A DNA stretch of 64,000 bases, taken from Streptomyces kaniharaensis (GTDB taxonomy: Bacteria; Actinomycetota; Actinomycetes; Streptomycetales; Streptomycetaceae). The notes under the pieces were generated by a model. That model was not told where the DNA came from, made no database searches, and saw nothing but the letters and a program-made list of their open reading frames with translations. A program made the translations under genes and the position numbers. Of this stretch, positions 1 through 7,384 are shown piece after piece; position 1 is the stretch's first letter, and each line of letters opens with the position of its first letter. The stretch lies in contig NZ_WBOF01000001.1 in NCBI RefSeq assembly GCF_009569385.1, forward strand, positions 186,001-250,000. Reading direction: 5' to 3'.

Positions 1-1
1 C

Positions 2-1414
2 GATCCGGTCTTCCCGTCGCTCGGCAACTCCGGCTACGACGCCCTCGCCTACGACCTCGCGTTCACCTACCGGCCCGACAGCCGCACCGTCTACGCCACT
101 ACGGTGATCACCGCACGCCCGTCCCGCGCCCTGGCGAGCCTGGAGCTGGACGCGCTCGGCCTGGACGTGCACACCGTCCGGGTGAACGGCCGCCCCGCCG
201 CGTTCACCACGCACGACGAGAAGCTGACCGTCACCCCCGACCGGCCGCTGCGCCGGGGCATCACCGCGCAGGTGACGGTCGCCTACACGGCGGACCCGCG
301 CGCCAGGCTCCCGCACACCGGCTGGGTCCCCACCTCGAACGGCTTCGCCGTCGCCGGCCAACCTGGCAGCGCGCACACTGTCTTCCCGTGCAACGACCAC
401 CCGAGCGACAAGGCCCGGTTCACCATCAGCGTCACCGCACCCGACGGCCTGCTGGGCGTCGCCAACGGGGAGCTGACGGCCACCGAGCCGCTCGGCGACG
501 GCCGCACGACCCGGCGCTACGAGTCCCGCGAGCCGATGGCCACCGAGCTCGTGCAGGTCTCCGTCGGCGACTACACCGTGCGCGAGCGCCCCGGCCCACA
601 TGGCCTGCCGCTGCGCGACGTCGTGCCGACCGCGCGCGCCGCCGACCTGGAACCGGCACTGGCTCTGACCGCCGACCAGCTGGCCTGGGCCGAGCAGCAC
701 CTCGGGCGGTTCCCCTTCGAGGCGTACGGGATCCTGCCGGCCGACACCGACGATCCGGACGCGTTCGGCTTCACCGGCCTGGAGACCCAGACCCTGACGC
801 TCTACAAGCCGAACTTCCTGCGCCAGCCGGAACCGGCGATCGGCTCGCACATGATGCACGAGCTGGTCCACTCCTGGTTCGGCGACAGCGTCTCCCCCGC
901 CACCTGGGCGGACCTGTGGCTCAACGAAGGCCACGCCGACTTCTACGGCCTGATGTACCGCTACGAGCGCGGCTGGCCCGACGCGTTCGGCTACACGACC
1001 CTCGTCGACCGCATGCGCTACGTGTACGGCCTGGGCGACCAGTGGCGGCACACCGTCGGGCCGGTCGCCGCACCCACCGCGGCGAACCTGTTCGACAGCC
1101 AGCGCTACACCGGCGGCGCGCTGGTGCTGTTCGCGCTGCGCGAGCGGGTCGGCGCGGGCACCTTCGACGCGATCGAACGCACCTTCCTGCGACAGCACCG
1201 GTACGGCAACGCGACCACGGCCGACTACATCCGCACCGCCTCCGAGGTCTCCGGGCAGGACCTGACCGGCTTCCTCAGCGACTGGCTGTACGGGCTGCGC
1301 ACCCCGCCGATGCCCGGCCACCCGGACTGGACGGTCGGGCCGCTCACCCCACCCGTGCCGCCCGCCGCCCGCGGCCTCGGCGGACCGCCCGACCACGGCT
1401 CCGGGACGCTCTGA
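2..1414 (+). CDS. M1 family zinc metallopeptidase (aminopeptidase N type), 5' end outside window
   Basis: The reading frame is already open at base 2, so the start lies upstream of the window. The visible part opens with the M1-type beta-domain sequence VFPSLGNSGYDALAYDL. The zinc-binding HELVHSW (codons from 857) is followed by LNEGHADF, which supplies the third ligand Glu: the HExxH-x18-E gluzincin signature. The catalytic-domain lead-in GFTGLETQTL is also present. These enzymes remove N-terminal residues from peptides. No large C-terminal ERAP1-type domain follows, so this is the short actinobacterial M1 form that ends soon after the catalytic domain. Secretion cannot be judged because the N-terminus is missing. 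The frame ends at TGA 1412-1414. Confidence 0.93.
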   Translation, partial: DPVFPSLGNSGYDALAYDLAFTYRPDSRTVYATTVITARPSRALASLELDALGLDVHTVRVNGRPAAFTTHDEKLTVTPDRPLRRGITAQVTVAYTADPRARLPHTGWVPTSNGFAVAGQPGSAHTVFPCNDHPSDKARFTISVTAPDGLLGVANGELTATEPLGDGRTTRRYESREPMATELVQVSVGDYTVRERPGPHGLPLRDVVPTARAADLEPALALTADQLAWAEQHLGRFPFEAYGILPADTDDPDAFGFTGLETQTLTLYKPNFLRQPEPAIGSHMMHELVHSWFGDSVSPATWADLWLNEGHADFYGLMYRYERGWPDAFGYTTLVDRMRYVYGLGDQWRHTVGPVAAPTAANLFDSQRYTGGALVLFALRERVGAGTFDAIERTFLRQHRYGNATTADYIRTASEVSGQDLTGFLSDWLYGLRTPPMPGHPDWTVGPLTPPVPPAARGLGGPPDHGSGTL

Positions 1415-1703
1415 CCGCCGGCCCGTCCGCCCCGGGCGCGCCTGTGCCGTGCGTCCGGGCGCCCCGGCCGCGCCCCTGTGCCGAGCGGCCCGCAGGAGCA
1501 TCGTGGTGGCCACGGCCCGCCTGCCGCCCGGCCGAGTCCCGGCCGGCTCGCGGGCCGTCCAACTGCTCCGGAAGACGCCGCGTCGCTCCGGAGGCAACCC
1601 GTGGTGAGCCGGCCGGCCGCGCCGGACCGGGCGGCGTTGTCAGTCCCCCCTGCTAACGTCCTGATCACCTACCGAATTCGCGTACGGACAAAGGGGGATG
1701 ACC
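1415..1703 (+). promoter_or_regulatory. Intergenic region, probable promoter of the NTF2-like gene
   Basis: No gene was recognised between the aminopeptidase stop and the next start. Near the end is the sequence TTGTCAGTCCCCCCTGCTAA followed by CGT, a promoter-like arrangement ahead of the downstream gene. An AAGGGGG ribosome site at 1691-1697 lies 6 nt before ATG 1704. The promoter reading is an inference. Confidence 0.35.
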
Positions 1704-2141
1704 ATGGGTGTCACGCGTGAGGAGCTGCGGCAGGCCGGGACCGAGGTGTACGACCGGTGGACGGCGATGTGGAACGGCGAGCTCGCGCTCGCCGAGGAGA
1801 TCATGGCGCCGGACTTCACGCTGCGCTATGCGCAGGCGGGCACGGAGGCGTTCGACGAGGTGCGCACGCCGGGCCGGCTGGCGGAGGTCATCGCGCAGTG
1901 GCACGCCGGGCGGACGGAACTGCGGTTCGAGGCCGAGGGCGTGCCGGTGGTGGACCTGGAGCCGGTCGGCGGGTCGTGGTCGGGCCTGGTGGCCCGGCCG
2001 TACCGGGCGACCTTCGCGGACGCCGAAGGGGCTCCGGTGGTCCGAAGCGGGACGGACACCCTGCGGATCGTCGACGGGCTGATAACCGAGGTGTGGTCGG
2101 TCTCCTCCGGCGCCCACGGGCGGTCGTTCTACCGCTCGTGA
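1704..2141 (+). CDS. NTF2-like / SnoaL-type small protein
   Basis: A 145-aa protein beginning MGVTREELRQAG. It has the size and pattern of the NTF2-like cone fold: an N-terminal helix with VYDRWTAMWNGE, then alternating strands ending HGRSFYRS. Members range from polyketide cyclases and ketosteroid isomerases to ligand-binding proteins of unknown role, so no reaction can be assigned. Two ATGs are close together (1698 and 1704). ATG 1704 is chosen because the AAGGGGG site at 1691-1697 is 6 nt from it but touches 1698. The gene stands alone and is followed by a clear hairpin terminator. Confidence 0.75.
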   Translation: MGVTREELRQAGTEVYDRWTAMWNGELALAEEIMAPDFTLRYAQAGTEAFDEVRTPGRLAEVIAQWHAGRTELRFEAEGVPVVDLEPVGGSWSGLVARPYRATFADAEGAPVVRSGTDTLRIVDGLITEVWSVSSGAHGRSFYRS

Positions 2142-2170
2142 CACGGCCCCCGGGGCGTGGGGGCCGTGTC
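2140..2170. terminator. Intrinsic-type hairpin between convergent genes
   Basis: A perfect 12-bp stem (GACACGGCCCCC at 2140-2151 paired with 2159-2170) with a 7-nt loop. It overlaps the stop of the NTF2-like gene and lies just before the 3' end of the convergent baeRF gene, so it can serve both directions. Confidence 0.8.
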
Positions 2171-2183
2171 GGGCGGCCTGCGG

Positions 2184-3284
2184 TCAGTACCGCAGGACCG
2201 CCGCGATGCGGCCGCGGACGGCGAGTTCGCCCTCGGGGACGAACTGCACCCGGGCGCCGGTGTCGAGGGCACGCTCGACGATCTCGTCGACCATGTCCTC
2301 ACGGACGTCGGGCTCGTCGGCCTCGGCGGGGACGAGGTGGTTGTCCGCCACACGGACGAGCTGCCAGTAGTCCTCCTCCACCACGACCAGGGTGGCCCGG
2401 CCCTCGACGACGGTCTGCCAGACCTCGTCGATGCCGGCCGCCAGCCCCTTGATGCCCTGGGCCTGGTCGAGGCGCTCGTGGAGTTCGGTGACGGCCTTGC
2501 GGCCCTGCTCGGCCACGGTCGGCCGGACGGCCTCGGCGACCGCGGCGGCGGAGGCGTGGCCGAGCCCGCCGCGCGGGACCTGGGCCGCGGCGCGCTTGGC
2601 CGTGGTGCCGACGTCGTCGAGCAGCGCGATCGCGGCGGCCTCGCCGAGCACGTAGAGCGGGCGGTTGTCGGCCTCCAGGACGGCGGCCAGGGCGGTGTCG
2701 GCCGAACGCAGGAAGCGGCGGGTCTCCTCGTCGGTGAAGGTGCTGGGCACGTTCCCGATCCGCTCCTGGCGCTCGACGTCCCAGTCCGGCCCGACCTGGT
2801 CGAGCGGGAGGCCGTTCCCGCTGTGCTCCACCAGCCGCGTCCCGGTGCCGCTGAACAGCGCGACCCGGTCGGCGGCGACGGTGAGCACCCAGTAGGGGGC
2901 GCCGGCGGTGAAGGCGGAGACCAGATTGCGGGTCAGAAAGGTCTCGGCGACGACGACCCGGGCGGGCACCGGGCGTGGCAGCGACCACACCTGGTGCTCA
3001 CCGGGGGCCGCGTAGATCACCAGGCCGTCCTCGGCGTGCACGAGGTCGACCTCGGCGAGCGCACGGTCCAGTTGCTCGGCCACGTCCAGCCGGTCGGCCC
3101 GGCTGACCGCGTCGTCGGCTTGCAGGCGGTTCTTCGCCTCCGCGACGAGGTTGCGCAGGCGCACCGGGTCCTGGGTGTTGTCGGGCTCGCTGCGGTGGGT
3201 GGGCAGTACGACGGAGACTGCCGGGTAGCGCCGGGGGCGGCGCAGCTCGGCGAGGACGGCTGGCGTGAGGTCGGCTGCGTGCAT
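2184..3284 (-). CDS. baeRF family protein (bacterial release-factor-like, family 3 type)
   Basis: A 366-aa protein starting MHAADLTPAVLAELRRPR, with AAGGGC upstream of the ATG as ribosome site. The run PAVSVVLPTHR near the N-terminus, the central strand-rich segment WVLTVAADRVALFSGTG and the C-terminal part DTGARVQFVPEGELAVRGRIAAVLRY resemble the bacterial archaeo-eukaryotic release factor (baeRF) families. These are predicted to act on ribosomes or RNA under stress but are experimentally little known. The C-terminal segment resembles the L7Ae-like part of eRF1. Family assignment is from sequence pattern; function is inference. It is a single-gene transcription unit convergent with the NTF2-like gene. 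Confidence 0.75.
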   Translation of the reverse strand: MHAADLTPAVLAELRRPRRYPAVSVVLPTHRSEPDNTQDPVRLRNLVAEAKNRLQADDAVSRADRLDVAEQLDRALAEVDLVHAEDGLVIYAAPGEHQVWSLPRPVPARVVVAETFLTRNLVSAFTAGAPYWVLTVAADRVALFSGTGTRLVEHSGNGLPLDQVGPDWDVERQERIGNVPSTFTDEETRRFLRSADTALAAVLEADNRPLYVLGEAAAIALLDDVGTTAKRAAAQVPRGGLGHASAAAVAEAVRPTVAEQGRKAVTELHERLDQAQGIKGLAAGIDEVWQTVVEGRATLVVVEEDYWQLVRVADNHLVPAEADEPDVREDMVDEIVERALDTGARVQFVPEGELAVRGRIAAVLRY

Positions 3285-3488
3285 CGGGTGCCCTTCGGGT
3301 CGGGATCCTTCGTGGTCGGCGAACCCGGCCGGGCGCGACAAGATCGCCCGTTTCGCCGGATTCGTTCCCCGACCCTCCCCATCCCACCGCTCTCCTAAGC
3401 CCCTCACCACCGGAACGCCCGGGCGCTCGCCGCCCGTGGGTCCGGCCGGCGGCCGTAACCCGGGCGGCAGAGCGTCGTTAGCTCGGGC

Positions 3489-3725
3489 ATGAAGAAGCGC
3501 AGCATGCTTGCCGTCGCCTCGCTCGCCGTGGGCGTCGTGGCCTCGCTCACCGCGCCGAGTGCGCACGCCAGTGCCGTCGGTGGGCAGGACGGCCTGCCAG
3601 GCCCGCTCGGGACGGCGGCCGACCTGGCGCCGGGCCAGGTCGGAGACGCGGGCGGGGTGGTCGGGCAGGCGACGGGGCACGTGACCGGGCCGGCGGACGG
3701 ACTGGTCGGGCTCGCTCCGGCGTAG
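3489..3725 (+). CDS. Small secreted protein of unknown function
   Basis: A 78-aa protein with a textbook signal peptide (MKKRSMLAVASLAVGVVASL, then cleavage after AHA-S around residue 28). The mature part is about 50 residues rich in Gly, Ala, Val and Pro and lacks Cys, so it is not a chaplin or rodlin. No Shine-Dalgarno is evident; a TTAGCT hexamer at 3478-3483 lies 5 nt before the ATG, which would fit a leaderless mRNA. Similar small secreted proteins are common in streptomycetes. No function is proposed. Confidence 0.6.
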   Translation: MKKRSMLAVASLAVGVVASLTAPSAHASAVGGQDGLPGPLGTAADLAPGQVGDAGGVVGQATGHVTGPADGLVGLAPA

Positions 3726-3745
3726 GGCCGGGCCCCGGGCGCGGC

Positions 3746-5500
3746 TCAGGAGAGCGGCGCGCCGATGTCCTGGGTCCAGTAGATGCCCGCCGGGCCGGTG
3801 GCGACGCCGACACCGACGTCCTTGAAGCCGCAGTTCAGCATGTTGGACTGGTGGATGCCGCCGTCCATCCAGCGGGAGACGACGGTGGCCGGGTTGCTCG
3901 GGCCGCGGTCGAGGTTCTCGCCCCACTGCGACCAGCGGTAGCCGGCGGCGGTCAGCCGGGCGTCGGGGTGGACGCCGTCGGGGTTGACGTGGTCGAAGAA
4001 GCTGCGGGCCACCATGTCGTCGGAGTGCTTCTGGGCGGCGGTGTGCAGCTTCGGGTCGATCCGCAGCGGGGCGCAGCCGGCCTTGGCGCGTTCGGCGTTG
4101 ACGAGGTCGACGAGCTGACGCTCCAGGCTGGGCGCGGCGCTCGGCCGGGTCGCGGTGGGTGACGGGGTGGGCGTCGGCGTCTCGGTGGGGGTCTCCGTCG
4201 GGGTAGGCGTCTCCGTCGGGGTGGGCGTGGGCACGGGCATCGGCGCGAGGGTGACCGGGGCCGGTGCGGCGAGCGCGGTGGCCATCGGGGTGTCGAGGGC
4301 GGCGGCCGGGGTGGTCGGCTCGGGCGCGGCCTCCCGCGACGGTTCGGCGTGTTGCGGCCAGACCAGGGCGAGGGTTGCCACGGCTACCACCGCCGCCGCG
4401 CCGCTCACCAGGACGGCCTTCTTCGCGGTGAACCCGGACCAGCCGCCGTGCGAACCGCCCCCGGCGGCACCGGAGGCGCCCGGGGAGGTGGCGCCTGAGC
4501 CAGCGGCGCCCGAGGATCCGGCTCCCGAAGTGGCTCCCGAGCCGGTTGCTCCCGAGGCACCAGTGGCTCCCGAGGAGGCACCCGAGGCACCGGCGGCGCC
4601 CGAAGACGCGGCGGCTCCGGGGGTGACGGCGGCCGCGGCGAGCTTGAAGTGGAGCAGCGCGGGCGAGTCCAACGGGATCGGCACCAGCGCCAGCCCGGCC
4701 AGCAGCCCCTCGGCCGGGAAGAGGTCGCGCCCGAGCCGGTCGCAGTTGGCGCAGGTGCGGATGTGCCGGGCTATTCGCTTGCGCCAGACCGAGTTCGGTG
4801 TGCCGTCGAAGCCGACGGTGACGTCGGCCAGCCCCGGGCAGCGCGGGTAGGCGCCGAGGGCCCGGACGACCATGCGGCCGGCCTCCAGCTGCTTCTTCAT
4901 CCGCTGGACCCGGACGGCGGTGTGCTGCGGGCTCAGGTCGAGGCTCTCGGCGAGTTCGGCGCGGGTGAGGTCGCCGCTGGCCTCCAGCCACCAGAGGGAG
5001 AGCAGTTCGCGGTCGTCCGGGTCGAGCCACCGGGTGGCCTCGGCGACCTCGCGGCGCTGACCGGAGAGGCCGAGGCGCAGGATCGTCAGGTCGGTGAAGT
5101 CGGCCCTGGGGTCGGCGACTTCCCAGGTCTCGTCGAGGCCGCCGACGGTCGGCTGCTGCTGGCCGATGGTGTGCCGGCGACGGACCTGGTTCATGGTGAT
5201 CGCGACCAGCCAGGAGCGGAACGACTCAGGTTCGCGCAGCCCATCGAGGCCGTCCAGGGCGCGGATCATGGTCTCCTGGGCGACGTCGTCGACGTCGGCG
5301 TGGCCGCCCAGCGCGCGCCCGGCGACGTTGTAGACGAGCGGCATCCAGGTGGCGACCAGCGCCTCCTGGGCCTGCCGGTCGCCCGCCTGGGCTGCCCGGA
5401 CCAGGGTCGTCCCGGTCCTGTTCTGCACGTCAGCGTTCTGCACGTCAGCGTTCATGGTCCGCACTCCGTCTTGCCGTGTTTCCGTCCACCGCTGCCTCAT
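3746..5500 (-). CDS. ECF-type RNA polymerase sigma factor fused to a zinc-finger, transmembrane helix and extracellular CAP/SCP domain
   Basis: The protein has 584 residues. Sigma region 2 lies near 30-110 (DVDDVAQETMIRALDGL, FRSWLVAITMNQVRRRH) and region 4 near 150-215. A HIRTCANC motif near 246 matches the HxxxCxxC of zinc-binding anti-sigma domains. A Gly/Ala/Ser-rich spacer, one hydrophobic helix (AVLVSGAAAVVAVATLALVW, about 363-383), a Pro-Thr-rich stalk (415-456) and a CAP domain (KHSDDM, WGENLD, GIHQSN) complete it. The likely topology is a cytoplasmic sigma module tethered to an outside sensor. ATG 5500 follows AGAGGTCTCCC; an alternative ATG at 5455 has GGAG 8 nt upstream and would remove 15 residues. 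The N-terminus contains a duplicated NADVQ. It shares an upstream element with the next gene. Confidence 0.88.
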   Translation of the reverse strand: MRQRWTETRQDGVRTMNADVQNADVQNRTGTTLVRAAQAGDRQAQEALVATWMPLVYNVAGRALGGHADVDDVAQETMIRALDGLDGLREPESFRSWLVAITMNQVRRRHTIGQQQPTVGGLDETWEVADPRADFTDLTILRLGLSGQRREVAEATRWLDPDDRELLSLWWLEASGDLTRAELAESLDLSPQHTAVRVQRMKKQLEAGRMVVRALGAYPRCPGLADVTVGFDGTPNSVWRKRIARHIRTCANCDRLGRDLFPAEGLLAGLALVPIPLDSPALLHFKLAAAAVTPGAAASSGAAGASGASSGATGASGATGSGATSGAGSSGAAGSGATSPGASGAAGGGSHGGWSGFTAKKAVLVSGAAAVVAVATLALVWPQHAEPSREAAPEPTTPAAALDTPMATALAAPAPVTLAPMPVPTPTPTETPTPTETPTETPTPTPSPTATRPSAAPSLERQLVDLVNAERAKAGCAPLRIDPKLHTAAQKHSDDMVARSFFDHVNPDGVHPDARLTAAGYRWSQWGENLDRGPSNPATVVSRWMDGGIHQSNMLNCGFKDVGVGVATGPAGIYWTQDIGAPLS

Positions 5501-5546
5501 GGGAGACCTCTGGGGAGTGATCAGATAACAGCAATTTCTGCGGAAT
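5501..5546 (-). promoter_or_regulatory. Conserved promoter-like element, copy 1 (sigma-CAP gene)
   Basis: Read on the minus strand: ATTC (5546-5543), 11 nt, CTGTTATC (5531-5524), 13 nt, GAGGTCTCCC (5510-5501), then ATG. The same three blocks with the same spacings precede the paralogous CAP gene, exactly 1100 bp away. The first two blocks may be -35 and -10 elements and the third the ribosome site. That the sigma factor recognises its own promoter is inference. Confidence 0.6.
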
Positions 5547-5578
5547 CGGAAAACGGGCAGGTGGGCACCGCTCTCCGG

Positions 5579-6598
5579 TCAGGCCGGAGCGGCGAAGACC
5601 TGGGTCCACCAGGGGCCGCCGGAACCGGTCCGGACGCCGACGCCGAGCTGCTTGAAGGCGCAGTTCAGGATGTTGGCACGGTGGCCGGGGCTGTTCATCC
5701 AGGCGTCCATCACGGCGGCCGGGTCCTTCTGGCCGCGGGCGATGTTCTCGCCCCAGGTGCTCCAGCTGTAGCCGGCGGCCTCGATCCGGTGGTCGGCGTG
5801 GTAGCCCTCGGGGCTGGCGTGGTCGAAGTAGTTGCGGTTGGCCATGTCGTCGCTGTGCTCCTGGGCGGCGGAGGCCAGCCGGGGCTCGGCGGCGACCGGA
5901 CCGCAGCCGGCCTTGGCCCGTTCGGCGTTGACCAGGTCGACGACCTGCTGCGCGGACGAGGGGGCCGCGCCGCCGCCCGGCGGGACGGGCGCGGGGGCGG
6001 TGGCGGCGGCACCGGAGGTGCGCTGCGAGGCGGTGGGGGTGGCGGAGGGCTTGGCGGTCGGGCTCGGCTTCGTCGTGGCGGTCGAGGTCGGGGTGGCGGT
6101 CGCGGAGGCGGAGGCGGAGGCACTGGCGGTGGGCGTGGGCGACGGGGTCGCCGAGTCGGTCGCGGCCATGTTGACGGGCACCGGGACAGCCGGCAGGGCG
6201 GTGGGGTTGACGCCGCCGGCCCCGGGGACCTGGATGCCCTCGTGCGTCCCGACCTCGGCGGCGATCATCGCCTCCAGGGCCGCCGTCTGCCCGGAATCCC
6301 GGTCGGTCTGCTTGCCGCCGTAGGCCGCGTACCCGGCGCCGGCCAGGGCGGCGAGTATGCCCGTTCCGGCCACCGCGGCGACCACCGCCGACATCGGGCC
6401 GAAAGGCCTGCGCCTTCGGGCCCGCCGACCGTGCCCGCCGTGGCTTTCGGCGTGCCGCTCGGCAGCGCGCCGGGCGGCACGCCCACCGGCACGCCCACCG
6501 GCGCGGTCGGCCGCTCCGGCCGCCGGGAGAATGGTCGTCCTGTCTTCGCTGTTCACCTGGCCACGCTTTCTGTCGGGTCGGCGGTCGGGTGCCGACAC
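5579..6598 (-). CDS. Membrane-anchored or secreted CAP/SCP-domain protein, paralogue of the sigma-CAP output domain
   Basis: A 339-aa protein with GTG start 6598, chosen because GGAGG is spaced 8 nt upstream and the upstream element matches that of the sigma gene. The N-terminus is basic and Arg/His-rich, followed by one hydrophobic segment (about 66-95, GILAALAGAGYAAYGG), a Ser/Thr/Pro-rich stretch, and a C-terminal CAP domain (about 213-338) with QEHSDDM, WGENIARG and PGHRANILNC. The last gives the His and Glu of the CAP tetrad. The domain closely resembles that of the neighbouring sigma fusion (shared VDLVNAERAKAGC and FDH). Bacterial CAP proteins are secreted and mostly of unknown activity. 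It ends 78 bp upstream of the sigma gene, in the same orientation. Confidence 0.88.
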   Translation of the reverse strand: MSAPDRRPDRKRGQVNSEDRTTILPAAGAADRAGGRAGGRAARRAAERHAESHGGHGRRARRRRPFGPMSAVVAAVAGTGILAALAGAGYAAYGGKQTDRDSGQTAALEAMIAAEVGTHEGIQVPGAGGVNPTALPAVPVPVNMAATDSATPSPTPTASASASASATATPTSTATTKPSPTAKPSATPTASQRTSGAAATAPAPVPPGGGAAPSSAQQVVDLVNAERAKAGCGPVAAEPRLASAAQEHSDDMANRNYFDHASPEGYHADHRIEAAGYSWSTWGENIARGQKDPAAVMDAWMNSPGHRANILNCAFKQLGVGVRTGSGGPWWTQVFAAPA

Positions 6599-6600
6599 CT

Positions 6601-6646
6601 GGGAGACCTCCAGGCGCGGCGCCGATAACAGAAAGTCCGAACGAAT
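6601..6646 (-). promoter_or_regulatory. Conserved promoter-like element, copy 2 (CAP gene)
   Basis: Minus strand: ATTC (6646-6643), 11 nt, CTGTTATC (6631-6624), 13 nt, GAGGTCTCCC (6610-6601), then AG and GTG. Block identity and spacing match copy 1 exactly while the intervening bases differ, which argues for a functional promoter or operator rather than a recent duplication. Confidence 0.6.
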
Positions 6647-6706
6647 GTCCGGCGGGCCGTTCGCGAGCCGTTCGCAGTCCCCGAATGGGGCCTGACTGAT
6701 GCCGCG

Positions 6707-7174
6707 TCAGGTGGCGTCCGGGGCCATGTCGTAGGTGACGAGCATCGTCCGGGTGGCGACTTGGTCGTACTTGCTGCGGGCCCGGTGGTTGTCGTCCGCG
6801 GTGATCCAGCGGACGGTGTTCCAGCCGCGCTGGGCGGCGATCGCCCGCAGCCGGGCCAGCAGCGCGTCGACGGCACCGGCGCCGCGCGCGTCCGGCGCCA
6901 CGAACAGGTCGTCCAGGAACCCTGCGACCGCACCGTGCAGCGGGCGGACGAACGGGCGGTAGTGGGCCAGGCCGACCGGCGTGCCGTCGCCGTCGCGGAC
7001 CAGCAGGCCCTCCAGTTCGTGATCCGGGCGGGTGAGCCAGGACCACACCAGCTCGGCCTTCTCCTCCGGCATCGGCACCCGTTGGAACTCGCAGTAGCCG
7101 GCGAAGAGTTCACGCCAGGCCGGGTAGTCGGACCGCTCCGGCGCGCCGACGCTCCAGTGGGTCGTGGTGGTCAA
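6707..7174 (-). CDS. GNAT family N-acetyltransferase
   Basis: A 155-aa protein from a TTG start at 7174, supported by GGAAGGAG 6 nt upstream. The GNAT acetyl-CoA segment is LDDLFVAPDARGAGAVDALL, followed by the beta-strand and helix of motif B (WNTVRWITADDNHRARSKYD). These enzymes transfer an acetyl group from acetyl-CoA to an amine; the substrate is unknown. A short inverted repeat (CCTGAC/GTCAGG) lies just beyond the stop. The gene is in the same orientation as the CAP gene, but about 100 bp and the CAP promoter element separate them, so co-transcription is not required. Confidence 0.85.
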   Translation of the reverse strand: MTTTTHWSVGAPERSDYPAWRELFAGYCEFQRVPMPEEKAELVWSWLTRPDHELEGLLVRDGDGTPVGLAHYRPFVRPLHGAVAGFLDDLFVAPDARGAGAVDALLARLRAIAAQRGWNTVRWITADDNHRARSKYDQVATRTMLVTYDMAPDAT

Positions 7175-7384
7175 CTCGGTCTCCTTCCTCGGGCGCCCGG
7201 CGGTGCCGGGCCGCGATGTGGCGTCAGCATGACGGGCCCGTCGGCCCGGCGCCGATCTCCGCGACGGCCAAGAAGTCCGGCCCTCGCACTCCACACCGGC
7301 GCTGTCCGCAGCGCAGCCGCCGTGCGGGAGCGGGCGCGGTCACGGATCCTGGACGGGCGCACCCGCTTCCCGAGGAGAGCCCCC

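Noticed and set aside
4649..6628. A 659-codon plus-strand open frame across the sigma-CAP and CAP genes
   Set aside because: It is antisense to two genes with clear domains and has the Gly/Val/Arg-rich composition typical of mirror frames in very GC-rich DNA.
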